Counted from the stretch's first letter, positions 11,159 through 20,638 are shown. The stretch is DNA of 64,000 bases from an uncultured Pelagibacteraceae bacterium (GCA_902593845.1 CACJJV010000001.1:103085-167084), one strand, 5' to 3'. Notes: a model not told the origin generated them from the letters alone. Translations and numbers: made by a program.

Positions 11159-14100
11159 TATAATTTTGTCGGCATTGGTTTATCTTTATCAATTTGATAC
11201 TTCTTTATTGCCTCTTGAGCATATTTAGATGCAATTAATTGTTCTTTAGCTAAAACACTTAGTCCATATGCAACAACATGTTCTTTATCAACCTCAAAGA
11301 ATTTCCTCAAATTTTTTCTGGTATCACTTCGACCAAATCCATCTGTTCCTAGCGAGTAAAAGCTCTTGTTAATATAAGGTCTAATTTGGTCTGAATTCAT
11401 CCTCATATAATCTGATGCAGCCAAAATTGGACCTTCAGTTTTGCCTAAACAGCTTTCAACATATGATTTTTTTGGTTCTTTCTCAGGATTTAATAAATTA
11501 TATCTTTCTACCTCTAAGCCATCTCTTCTTAATTCATTGAAACTAGTTACGCTCCAAACTTCACTATCAATTTGATATTCCTTTTGTAGAATCTCCGCAC
11601 CAGCTATCATTTCTCTTAAAATTGTGCCTGATCCTAGAAATTGAATTTTGGTTTTTTTATATTTATTAAATTCTTTAATTTTATACATTCCTTTTAAAAT
11701 GCCTTCTTCACATGATTTTTCAGTCGGCATAGCAGGATGAGGATAATTTTCGTTCATTGTTGTAATGTAATAAAAAATATTTTCTTTCTTCTCATGCATT
11801 CTTTTCAATCCTTCTCTAAAGATTGTTGCTAGTTCATAATGAAATGTTGGATCATAAGACTTACAGTTTGGAATAGTTGACGCCATTAAATGACTATGTC
11901 CATCTTGGTGCTGTAAACCTTCTCCCGCTAATGTTGTTCTCCCAGCAGTAGCACCAATTAAAAACCCTCTTGATTGACTATCTGCTCCTGCCCAAGCAAA
12001 ATCACCTATTCTTTGAAAACCAAACATCGAGTAAAAAAGATAGATAGGGATCATTTCAATATCATGATTTGTGTATGAAGTGCCTGCAGCAATCCATGAA
12101 GACATTGCACCTGCCTCGTTAATTCCTTCTTCCAAAACTTGTCCACTTTTTTCTTCTCTATATGAACTTAATTGTGCTGAGTCCTCAGGTTCATATTTTT
12201 GTCCTTCGTGAGCATAAATACCAATTTTTTGAAAAAAACCCTCCATACCAAATGTTCTCGCCTCATCAGGAATGATTGGTACTAATCTTGAGGCAACATT
12301 TTTATCTCTCAGAAGATTAGTAAGCATTCTTACTAATGCCATCGTAGTCGACATTTCTTTTTTACCTGTAGACTCCTTCATATTGTCAAAAATGTTTTTT
12401 GGAGGGGCTTTAATAGGTTTTGCATAAGTAGTTCTCTCAGGGATAAATCCTCCTAATTGAAGTCTTCTTTCTTTAATATATTTTATTTCAGGTGAGTTTT
12501 GGTCTGGCTTATAATACTCAATATTTTGCACCTGTTTATCAGTTAAAGGAACATCAAACCTGTCTCTGTAATACATCAAATCGTCTATATCTAATTTTTT
12601 AGTTTGATGTGTAGTATTTACACTCTCACCACTTTTGCCCATCCCATATCCCTTTATGGTCTTGGCAATCACAACTGTTGGGCTTCCAATATTCTTTGAG
12701 GCTTTATCATAAGCTGCAAAAACTTTGTGAGGATCATGTCCACCTCTATTCAATCTCCATATATCTTTGTCTGAAAGGCTTGAGATTAACTCTTTAGTTT
12801 CAGGATATTTGCCAAAAAACTTTTCTCGCACATAAGCTCCATCTCTTGCTTTCATCGCTTGATATTCTCCATCAACAGTTTCGTTCATAACTTTAATTAA
12901 ATGGCCAGTTTTATCGTTAGCCAATAATGGATCCCAATAAGAACCCCAAATTACTTTGATAACATTCCATCCAGCTCCTCTAAAAATACCCTCTAGTTCT
13001 TGTATGATTTTTCCATTACCCCTTACAGGCCCGTCCAATCTTTGAAGGTTACAATTGATCACAAATATTAGATTATCTAATTTTTCTCTAGCTGCTAAAC
13101 CAATTGCTCCTAAAGACTCCGGCTCATCCATTTCCCCATCTCCTAAGAAAGCCCACACTTTTCGTCCTTCATCTTTAATAAGACCCCTGTTAATCAAATA
13201 TTTCATATATCTTGCTTGATAAATAGCCAACATTGGTCCTAAACCCATTGAAACTGTAGGAAATTGCCAAAAGTTTGGCATCAGCCAAGGATGTGGGTAA
13301 GATGATAAACCTCCTGGATTAACTTCTTGTCTAAAACTATCTAATTGTTTTTCATTGAGTCTTCCCTCAAGAAATGCTCTTGCGTACATACCTGGAGCAC
13401 TATGTCCTTGAAAATAAATTAAGTCTCCTCCAAATTTATTGTTTTTTGCTCTCCAAAAATGATTCATTCCTACATCATAAAGCGTAGCCGCAGATGCAAA
13501 TGTTCCAATATGTCCTCCAAGTTCAGGAAATTTTTTATTTGCGCGAACCACCATTGCTGCGGAATTCCATCTTATCAATGACCGGATTCTTCTCTCAATA
13601 TTTTGATCACCATTTGATTTTTTCTCTTCATTTACTGGAATTGTATTTATATAGGGTGTGTTTTGTGTGTAGGGAATATTTGCACCCTCCATATAAGCTT
13701 TATTAATTAATTCCTTTATTAGATAATGGGCTCTTTGATTTCCATCTTTTTCAATTACTGCAGTGAGTGATTCTAACCATTCACCAGTTTCTAAAGGATC
13801 AATATCGTTGTCATTAACTACTTGAATTATTTCTGGTTTTTTTCTCTCAATATTATTTGTATGGATGATTTGCTCTTGTTTTTTTTCTAATGATTTTTCT
13901 GCTTCTTTAATCAAATTTTCAGTGTCTTTTGGAATAGTTTTTGTTGTAGAATATTGTTCATTTGACCCTAAAATATTCAAAATTAAATCACCTTTTGAAA
14001 CTTTATCACCTACTTTAACTTTTATTGTCTCGATTATGCCTGATAACGTTGAAGGTATTTCAACACTCGATTTATCACTTTCTATAGTAACTACTGGATC

Positions 14101-14196
14101 ATTCTTGGCAATTTTTTGCCCTTCTTTGACAAGCAATTCAATGACTTCTACATTTTCAAAGTCGCCTATATCAGGAACTAATAGTTTTTCGCTCAT
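11158..14196 (-). CDS. aceE: Pyruvate dehydrogenase E1, homodimeric type, with N-terminal lipoyl domain
   Basis: Lipoyl domain (MSEKLLVPDIGDFENVEVIELL...ESDKSSVEIPS), linker, then AceE core (FQGHSAPGMYARAFLEGRL, WAFLGDGEMDEPES). Confidence 0.92.
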   Translation of the reverse strand: MSEKLLVPDIGDFENVEVIELLVKEGQKIAKNDPVVTIESDKSSVEIPSTLSGIIETIKVKVGDKVSKGDLILNILGSNEQYSTTKTIPKDTENLIKEAEKSLEKKQEQIIHTNNIERKKPEIIQVVNDNDIDPLETGEWLESLTAVIEKDGNQRAHYLIKELINKAYMEGANIPYTQNTPYINTIPVNEEKKSNGDQNIERRIRSLIRWNSAAMVVRANKKFPELGGHIGTFASAATLYDVGMNHFWRAKNNKFGGDLIYFQGHSAPGMYARAFLEGRLNEKQLDSFRQEVNPGGLSSYPHPWLMPNFWQFPTVSMGLGPMLAIYQARYMKYLINRGLIKDEGRKVWAFLGDGEMDEPESLGAIGLAAREKLDNLIFVINCNLQRLDGPVRGNGKIIQELEGIFRGAGWNVIKVIWGSYWDPLLANDKTGHLIKVMNETVDGEYQAMKARDGAYVREKFFGKYPETKELISSLSDKDIWRLNRGGHDPHKVFAAYDKASKNIGSPTVVIAKTIKGYGMGKSGESVNTTHQTKKLDIDDLMYYRDRFDVPLTDKQVQNIEYYKPDQNSPEIKYIKERRLQLGGFIPERTTYAKPIKAPPKNIFDNMKESTGKKEMSTTMALVRMLTNLLRDKNVASRLVPIIPDEARTFGMEGFFQKIGIYAHEGQKYEPEDSAQLSSYREEKSGQVLEEGINEAGAMSSWIAAGTSYTNHDIEMIPIYLFYSMFGFQRIGDFAWAGADSQSRGFLIGATAGRTTLAGEGLQHQDGHSHLMASTIPNCKSYDPTFHYELATIFREGLKRMHEKKENIFYYITTMNENYPHPAMPTEKSCEEGILKGMYKIKEFNKYKKTKIQFLGSGTILREMIAGAEILQKEYQIDSEVWSVTSFNELRRDGLEVERYNLLNPEKEPKKSYVESCLGKTEGPILAASDYMRMNSDQIRPYINKSFYSLGTDGFGRSDTRKNLRKFFEVDKEHVVAYGLSVLAKEQLIASKYAQEAIKKYQIDKDKPMPTKL

Positions 14197-14296
14197 TTAA
14201 TATTTAGATCTTATACACTATATAATTTTACTTAATTGCTAATTTTAACACATTCTGCTCAATTTTTTGACACTCTTCTGAAGTATCCTTTAAAAA

Positions 14297-14407
14297 ATGA
14301 TTAAAAAGTTATTAAATACACTCTTGCAACCAAAAGAAAGCACTTACATTGATGCTAAAATTTGGATACAAAAAATTCTACTTGAAGAGAAATTCAAAAA
14401 AAATTAA
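14297..14407 (+). CDS. Possible 36-aa small ORF MIKKLLNTLLQPKESTYIDAKIWIQKILLEEKFKKN
   Basis: Read manually; ATG to TAA in the gap between aceE and thiolase, nearly abutting the convergent thiolase end; no similarity recognised. Confidence 0.25.
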   Translation: MIKKLLNTLLQPKESTYIDAKIWIQKILLEEKFKKN

Positions 14408-14410
14408 TTC

Positions 14411-15586
14411 TTAAATTCTCTCAACACATATGGCTATGCCCATTCCTCCACCTATGCATAGTGTAGCGCAACCTTTATTCTTTTTCTGTTTTATCATTTC
14501 ATGAATGAGAGTGACTAATATTCTAGCACCTGATGCTCCTATAGGATGACCTAAAGCTATAGCTCCTCCATTAACATTAACTTTATTCTCATCAATATTT
14601 AACTCTCGTATTACTGCAATGCTTTGGGCGGCAAAAGCTTCATTAATTTCAAAAAGATCTATATCATTTAAATTCCATTTCGCTTTTTTAACTGCTTCAC
14701 GCACAGCCTCAATTGGTCCAAGACCCATCAAAGTTGGATCGACTCCAACTGAGGCCCATGAGATTATCTTTACTAAAGGTTGAATTGATCTTTTTTTTGC
14801 CTCTTCAAAGGTTGTTAATAATAAAGCGGCTGCACCATCATTAATTCCTGATGAGTTTCCAGGTGTCACGGTCCCATCTTTTAAAAATACTGCTTTTAGC
14901 TTGCCTAAATCTGATTTATTAAGATCTTTTCTTGGATGTTCATCTTTCTCAAGATTGATACCAGATTCATTTATTTTAATTAGTTCTTCCTTAAATCTAT
15001 TGGTATTAATTGCAATTTCTGTTTTTTTTTGTGAATTTAATGCAAAGTCATCTTGTTCAACTCGTGAAATATTAAATTTCTTTGCAACATTTTCGGCAGT
15101 TACACCCATATGATAATTATTAAATGCATCTATCAATCCGTCATTTATCATTGTATCTATCAGATGTTCTTCTAAAATTTTTTTACTATCCCGGTAAAAA
15201 ATTGAATGTGGGGCTAATGACATGTTTTCTTGTCCACCAGAAATTACATTTTTTACCTCTCCTAATTTAATTGATTGATAACCTGAGATTACAGCTCTAA
15301 GTCCAGAGCCACAAACTTGATTTACTATGTGAGCTGGTTTAGAAATATTTATACCTGCATTTATCGCAGCCTGTCTTGCAGGATTTTGGCCACCACCAGC
15401 TGTAAGTACTTGGCCCATAATTACCTCATCAATATCATTTTTACCTAATTTATTTTTTCTTAAAATTTCCCTAATAACTATTGATCCCAATTTATCTGCA
15501 CTTAATTCTTTAAGAGACCCTTTATAAGCTCCAATTGGAGTTCTGATAGCTTCTACAATTACAACTTCATTCATTGAATTATTCAT
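14411..15586 (-). CDS. Acetyl-CoA C-acetyltransferase (thiolase)
   Basis: NQVCGSGLRAV, NVNGGAIALGHPIGASGARI and CIGGGMGIA thiolase signatures. Confidence 0.93.
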   Translation of the reverse strand: MNNSMNEVVIVEAIRTPIGAYKGSLKELSADKLGSIVIREILRKNKLGKNDIDEVIMGQVLTAGGGQNPARQAAINAGINISKPAHIVNQVCGSGLRAVISGYQSIKLGEVKNVISGGQENMSLAPHSIFYRDSKKILEEHLIDTMINDGLIDAFNNYHMGVTAENVAKKFNISRVEQDDFALNSQKKTEIAINTNRFKEELIKINESGINLEKDEHPRKDLNKSDLGKLKAVFLKDGTVTPGNSSGINDGAAALLLTTFEEAKKRSIQPLVKIISWASVGVDPTLMGLGPIEAVREAVKKAKWNLNDIDLFEINEAFAAQSIAVIRELNIDENKVNVNGGAIALGHPIGASGARILVTLIHEMIKQKKNKGCATLCIGGGMGIAICVERI

Positions 15587-15658
15587 AATAATTTAAATTT
15601 GTCTTAGCATTAAAATACACTAAAAAATGATATACAATAATAAATAAAATTTAAAAAT

Positions 15659-15735
15659 GCGCCTGTAGCTCAACTGGATAGAGCGCTTGGCTACGGACCA
15701 GGAGGTTCTGGGTTCGACTCCTAGCAGGCGCGCCA
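15659..15735 (+). tRNA. tRNA-Arg(ACG), CCA encoded
   Basis: GCGCCTG/CAGGCGC acceptor stem, anticodon arm CTTGG-CTACGGA-CCAGG, T-loop GTTCGACTC. Confidence 0.95.
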
Positions 15736-15750
15736 TTAATAAGATAAATT

Positions 15751-15849
15751 ATGTTGAAATGGTTGATAAAATCTTCACTACAAATGTCTGTTATTTATTT
15801 TTTCGTAATTATTCTTATAGTTTTAATTATTTTAACTTTTATACTTTAA
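15751..15849 (+). CDS. Possible 32-aa single-TM peptide MLKWLIKSSLQMSVIYFFVIILIVLIILTFIL
   Basis: Manual reading; Lys-containing N-terminus then ~20 hydrophobic residues; just downstream of tRNA-Arg and 6 nt before the thioesterase start. Confidence 0.4.
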   Translation: MLKWLIKSSLQMSVIYFFVIILIVLIILTFIL

Positions 15850-15855
15850 CAAATT

Positions 15856-16260
15856 ATGTCTAATTTATTTGAACAAATAAGTTTAAAGCATGGGTTTATG
15901 AAACATAATGGTGGTGTTATGTTTAGAAATATCTCTGAAAACGAATATGAATTTAAATCAGTTATTAATGAAAACCATTTGAATGCAGCAGGTATAACTC
16001 ACGGAGGATACTTGGCTGCTTTGATAGATGCTGGGGCTGGAACAGCAGCACACCGTAGTGCTCAAAATGCACCATGTGTAACAATTTCATTAGATCTTAA
16101 ATATATCGGTGCTTCAAAAATTGGTGATGAGATTATAGGACATGTAAAAATTTTAAAAAAAACAAAAACTTTAGTATTTTTATTTTGTGAATTAAAATGT
16201 AATAACAAAATAATTACATCTGCTTCTGGAGTTTGGAAAATTCTTAAAATAAAATCTTAA
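15856..16260 (+). CDS. PaaI/hotdog-fold thioesterase
   Basis: HLNAAGITHGGYLAALIDAGAGTAAH...TISLDLKYIG. Confidence 0.88.
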   Translation: MSNLFEQISLKHGFMKHNGGVMFRNISENEYEFKSVINENHLNAAGITHGGYLAALIDAGAGTAAHRSAQNAPCVTISLDLKYIGASKIGDEIIGHVKILKKTKTLVFLFCELKCNNKIITSASGVWKILKIKS

Positions 16261-16434
16261 GACTTTATGTTTGATAGTAATTTGAACAGTTAATCTTATT
16301 ATGCTAAGCTAAATTTTTAAAGAATTTGAAATGAGAACTTTTAATAGAACGATTCGGTCATGTTTTAGTCTATTTTTGTTCTTTACGAGTAACTACATCT
16401 TGTAGGTAAAATATTAAATATACCAAAGATAGAA

Positions 16435-18912
16435 ATGAATAAAAATAAAATCACGGCAGTGCTTGGTCCAACAAATACTGGCAAAACTCATTTAGCAATA
16501 GAAACTATGCTCTCTTTCGATACTGGGATGATTGGTTTTCCATTAAGACTTTTAGCTAGAGAAGTCTATGACAAAGTTATTAAAAAAACTAGATATGATG
16601 AAGTTGCTTTAATAACTGGTGAAGAAAAAATTATACCTTCACATGCAAAATATTTTTTGTGCACAGTAGAGTCAATGCCAATAGATAAAGATTTAGAATT
16701 TGTAGGTGTTGATGAGATTCAAATGTGTGCAGATCATGAACGAGGTCATATTTTTACAGATAGGTTACTTAATATGAGAGGAAGTAAACTTACAATGTTT
16801 ATGGGATCCAATACAATCAAAGAAATATTTTCAAAATTAAATGATGATATAGAATTCATAGATAGAAAAAGATTATCTAAACTTACTTACTCAGGTCACA
16901 AAAAAATTTCACGTATTAATAGAAAAACGGCAATTATAGCTTTTTCAACAGAAGAAGTTTATGCAATAGCAGAATTAATACGAAGACAAAAAGGTGGGGC
17001 TGCAATTGTTATGGGATCTTTAAGTCCAAAAACAAGGAATGCACAAGTAGACTTATACCAATCAGGCGATGTTGATTTTTTAGTGGCAACTGATGCAATA
17101 GGAATGGGTATAAATATGGATTTAGATCAAGTGTATTTTTCAAATTTAAAAAAGTTTGATGGAAAAAAATTAAGAAAACTAAATCTATCCGAGATAGGCC
17201 AGATTGCTGGAAGAGCAGGTAGATATCTCAATGATGGTAATTTTGGTATCACAGGTGATTGTAAAGAAATTACAGCTGAAGAAGTTGAGCTTTTGGAAAA
17301 TCATAAGTTTGAAAACATCAGAACGTTATTTTGGAGAAATTCAGATTTAAATTTTAATAACCCCACATTGTTATTAAAATCACTTGAAGAAAAGCCAAAT
17401 AAAGACTGGCTTAGAAAGATTCATGAGTGTGAGGATGAGAAAGTTTTAAAGTATTTCTTAAAGAAAATGGACTTATATAATTTTTCAAATTTAAAAGAAA
17501 AACTGATGTTATTGTGGGAATGCTGTCAAATTCCTGACTTTGTAAAGAAAACTTACGGAAACCACATCGATGTCGTTGAAAAAGTATTCAATTTTTTAAA
17601 CAGTGATAAAGGGAAAATACCCGATAATTTTATGCATTTACAGCTTATGAAGTTAGATAAATTGGACGGAAATGTAGATTCTTTAGCGAATAGAATTGCA
17701 AATGTGAGAACTTGGTCATATGTTTCAAATAAAAACAATTGGGTCGAAAACCAAGATTACTGGATTGAAAAAACTAAATTCTTAGAGGATAAACTTTCAG
17801 ATAGACTTCATGAAGAGCTTACAAAAACATTTATTGATAAAAGAGCAAGTGTACTTGCCAGAGGTTTAAAACAAGATATGGAGTTTGATACTAAAATTTT
17901 AGAAAATAATAATGTTATGATTGATGATCAATTTATAGGTAAAATAAATGGACTTAAACTAGAACTAGATCTCAAGAAAGGAGCTTTAGAGACTGATATT
18001 AAATCTCTAAAAAAAGCTGCAAGAAAAACAATAGGACCGGAGCTTGAAAAGAGAATTCAAATTGTGATTGATACAGGTCTTGTTGAGTTAAAAAATGACT
18101 CTAGAATATATTGGAACAATGCAACAATTGGCAAGTTAATTCCTGGTAAAGATTATTTGAGCCCTAATATAGAATTATTAGTGGATGACATGTTAGAGCA
18201 AAACCAAAAAAGTAAATTAATTACTTTTTTAGAAAAATGGTTAAAGAATAAAATTTCAACAGTTTTAAAAAGTCTTTACGATTTAAAAGATTTAAAAGAT
18301 AAGAATTCATCGATAAAAGCCTTAGCTTATCAACTTTATGAAAATAATGGTGTCATTAAGAGAGATAAAGTAACTGAGTATCTAAAAAAATTAGACCAAA
18401 ATGATAGAAAAATTTTAAGAGACCTGGGTGTAAAATTTGGTAGATACCATGTCTTCTTATTTAGATTAATCAAACCAGAGCCAGTTTCGTTAAGAACACT
18501 GTTGTGGAAAAATTATAATCAAAAATACTTCAATTTAGAACCTCCAACTTTCGGTCTAAATTTCTTAAATGATAACAAAATTCAAAACAAAAATTTTATG
18601 CTACTTTGTGGATTTGAAAAATTTAATAATTTCTATATTAGAATAGACATCTTAGAGAGATTATTTGTACAAATAATAAATTCAGATAAAAAAGATATGA
18701 AGGAAATAAAGATGATACCAGAGATGTTAAATTTATTGGGATGTAATAAAGATGACTTTAAAAAACTACTTAAAGCTATGAATTATAAAATTTCAGAAAA
18801 AAATAATGAAGTTTTCTTTAAATATATCCCCAAAAAGAGAGCTAAGTTTCAAAATAAAGAGAATATTAAAGAAAATCCTTTTGGTATTCTAAAAAATTTA
18901 AATCTTAATTAA
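16435..18912 (+). CDS. SUV3-like DEAD/DExH helicase
   Basis: GPTNTGKTH Walker A, VDEIQM, ATDAIGMGINM, QIAGRAGR. Confidence 0.88.
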   Translation: MNKNKITAVLGPTNTGKTHLAIETMLSFDTGMIGFPLRLLAREVYDKVIKKTRYDEVALITGEEKIIPSHAKYFLCTVESMPIDKDLEFVGVDEIQMCADHERGHIFTDRLLNMRGSKLTMFMGSNTIKEIFSKLNDDIEFIDRKRLSKLTYSGHKKISRINRKTAIIAFSTEEVYAIAELIRRQKGGAAIVMGSLSPKTRNAQVDLYQSGDVDFLVATDAIGMGINMDLDQVYFSNLKKFDGKKLRKLNLSEIGQIAGRAGRYLNDGNFGITGDCKEITAEEVELLENHKFENIRTLFWRNSDLNFNNPTLLLKSLEEKPNKDWLRKIHECEDEKVLKYFLKKMDLYNFSNLKEKLMLLWECCQIPDFVKKTYGNHIDVVEKVFNFLNSDKGKIPDNFMHLQLMKLDKLDGNVDSLANRIANVRTWSYVSNKNNWVENQDYWIEKTKFLEDKLSDRLHEELTKTFIDKRASVLARGLKQDMEFDTKILENNNVMIDDQFIGKINGLKLELDLKKGALETDIKSLKKAARKTIGPELEKRIQIVIDTGLVELKNDSRIYWNNATIGKLIPGKDYLSPNIELLVDDMLEQNQKSKLITFLEKWLKNKISTVLKSLYDLKDLKDKNSSIKALAYQLYENNGVIKRDKVTEYLKKLDQNDRKILRDLGVKFGRYHVFLFRLIKPEPVSLRTLLWKNYNQKYFNLEPPTFGLNFLNDNKIQNKNFMLLCGFEKFNNFYIRIDILERLFVQIINSDKKDMKEIKMIPEMLNLLGCNKDDFKKLLKAMNYKISEKNNEVFFKYIPKKRAKFQNKENIKENPFGILKNLNLN

Positions 18913-18916
18913 AAAT

Positions 18917-19321
18917 ATGTTTTTTAAAAAAGATAATAATGAAAGTAATAATCTATCTAAAGTAGCTGCACTTTTAATTCATGCAGCTAAAATTGATGAA
19001 AATTTTTCGAAAAGTGAAGAAACAATTATAAAACAAGCTCTTTTACAAATAGGTGCGAACGATAAAAATTTAGAAAAAATATTTTTAGATGGAAAAAAAA
19101 TTGAAGAAAATTCAAATCAAATTTTAGAATTTACAAAAGAAGTAAAAAACATGGAGGAAAATGATAAAATAAAAATAGTTGAGACGCTTTGGCGAATAAT
19201 TTACTCCAATAATGAAGCAGACATTTATGAGACAAGCTTAATGAGAAGGCTAGGTGGACTGTTATATATTGACAGTAAATTGATGGGCGATATTAAAGAG
19301 AGAATTAAAAATAAAATCTGA
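18917..19321 (+). CDS. TerB-family protein
   Basis: [23 protein letters not shown]...LMRRLGGLL pattern. Confidence 0.75.
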   Translation: MFFKKDNNESNNLSKVAALLIHAAKIDENFSKSEETIIKQALLQIGANDKNLEKIFLDGKKIEENSNQILEFTKEVKNMEENDKIKIVETLWRIIYSNNEADIYETSLMRRLGGLLYIDSKLMGDIKERIKNKI

Positions 19322-19323
19322 TT

Positions 19324-19650
19324 ATGACATACATAGTAAATGATAAATGTATCAAATGTAAATTAATGGACTGTGTTGAAGTCTGTCCAGTAGATTGTTT
19401 CTATGAGGGAAAAAATATGCTTGTAATTAAACCTGATGAGTGTATAGATTGTGGCGTTTGTGAACCTGAATGTCCTGTTGATGCTATTAAAGCTGATATA
19501 GAACCAGGTAGTGATAAATGGTTAGAAATCAATAAAAAATATTCTGAGATCTGGCCTAACATAAGCGAGAAAAAAGATCCACCTTCGGATAACGAAAAAT
19601 ATAAAAATGAGCAAAATAAGTTTGAAAAATATTTTAAAGAAAACCTTTAA
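19324..19650 (+). CDS. fdxA: Ferredoxin, FdxA type
   Basis: [21 protein letters not shown] and [16 protein letters not shown] clusters. Confidence 0.92.
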   Translation: MTYIVNDKCIKCKLMDCVEVCPVDCFYEGKNMLVIKPDECIDCGVCEPECPVDAIKADIEPGSDKWLEINKKYSEIWPNISEKKDPPSDNEKYKNEQNKFEKYFKENL

Positions 19651-20476
19651 AAAAAAATCAAGTCAAAAATCAAAAAAAAAAATAAAAAAAGTTAAAAAAA
19701 CAAAAATTATCAAGTTAAAAAAAATAAAAAAAATTTCAAAAATTCCAAAAATTTCAAAGAAAGTTGAAAAAAAAAGCAAACAGAAAACTGAGACACAAAG
19801 TGAAAATTTAAGAATTCCTAAAAGTAATGAAATTAAACCTGAAATCAAAAAAGTAAAAAAACAAAATACTGAAAAGAGAGAATATAAAATAAAAGATTAT
19901 GTTGTATATCCTAAACACGGTGTTGGTCAAATTACAGAATTCAAAAAAATTAATATTGGCGGTATAGACGTTGAAACTTATATTATAAAGTTCGAAAAGG
20001 ACAAAGCTAACGGTATGGTACCAGTTAATAAACAATCTCATTTACGTCCACTTTCAACAATTAATCAAGTTAATAAAAGTATTTCAATTTTAAAAAGTAA
20101 ACCAAAAATTAAAAGGTCTATGTGGAGTAGAAGAGCTCAAGAATATGAGGCTAAAATTTCTTCTGGTAAAATTTATGAATTAGCCGAAGTAGTAAGAGAT
20201 CTTAATAAAGGTGATGATCTTATGATTGATCAATCTTATAGTGAAAGACAACTATTTGAGAAAGCTTATGATCGAATTCTTTCAGAATTCCAAATTGTTT
20301 TAAATGTTTCAAAAGAAGATACACAAAAGAAACTCGATAAAGCACTTAGAAGAAATCTTAATAAGGAGATAAAGGAGGAGGATAAAAGTGCTAAAACATC
20401 GAGTTCAACCACAAGCACAAGTGAATTAACCGTTGAAGAGCCAATTTCAGAGGATGATGAACAAATAGAAGAATAA
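19607..20476 (+). CDS. CarD-family regulator with lysine-rich N-terminal and acidic C-terminal extensions
   Basis: CarD/CdnL core [18 protein letters not shown]...[14 protein letters not shown]...[16 protein letters not shown]; first ATG lies inside the fdxA 3' end. Confidence 0.85.
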   Translation: MSKISLKNILKKTFKKKSSQKSKKKIKKVKKTKIIKLKKIKKISKIPKISKKVEKKSKQKTETQSENLRIPKSNEIKPEIKKVKKQNTEKREYKIKDYVVYPKHGVGQITEFKKINIGGIDVETYIIKFEKDKANGMVPVNKQSHLRPLSTINQVNKSISILKSKPKIKRSMWSRRAQEYEAKISSGKIYELAEVVRDLNKGDDLMIDQSYSERQLFEKAYDRILSEFQIVLNVSKEDTQKKLDKALRRNLNKEIKEEDKSAKTSSSTTSTSELTVEEPISEDDEQIEE

Positions 20477-20477
20477 A

Positions 20478-20520
20478 AAAAAACGCCTCTCACACATAAA
20501 GTTATGAGAAGCGTTTTTTA
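20478..20520. terminator. Probable bidirectional intrinsic terminator
   Basis: AAACGCcTCTCA...TGAGAaGCGTTTTTT hairpin flanked by A-run and T-run between convergent genes. Confidence 0.8.
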
Positions 20521-20537
20521 TAAAGAATACTAAGTTA

Positions 20538-20615
20538 TTATCTTCTTCTTCTTTTTTTAGCTTTTTTCTTAGCTTTTTTCTTAGCCTTCTTTGCTTTTTT
20601 TCTTCTCTTAGGCAT
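20538..20615 (-). CDS. 25-aa extremely basic micropeptide MPKRRKKAKKAKKKAKKKAKKRRRR
   Basis: Manual reading; ATG complement 20613-20615, TAA complement 20538-20540; upstream AAAAAGGGAGCTAAAGATG ribosome-binding site. Confidence 0.7.
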   Translation of the reverse strand: MPKRRKKAKKAKKKAKKKAKKRRRR

Positions 20616-20638
20616 CTTTAGCTCCCTTTTTAGTTAAA

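Noticed and set aside
16346-16405. 24-codon ORF (MRTFNRTIRSCFSLFLFFTSNYIL) before the helicase gene, possible leader peptide
   Set aside because: No attenuator-like hairpins or codon runs; no ribosome-binding site; short ORFs are expected by chance.
19663-20493. Minus-strand Phe/Ser-rich ORFs opposite carD
   Set aside because: Poly-Phe translations are the antisense of the Lys-rich carD tail.
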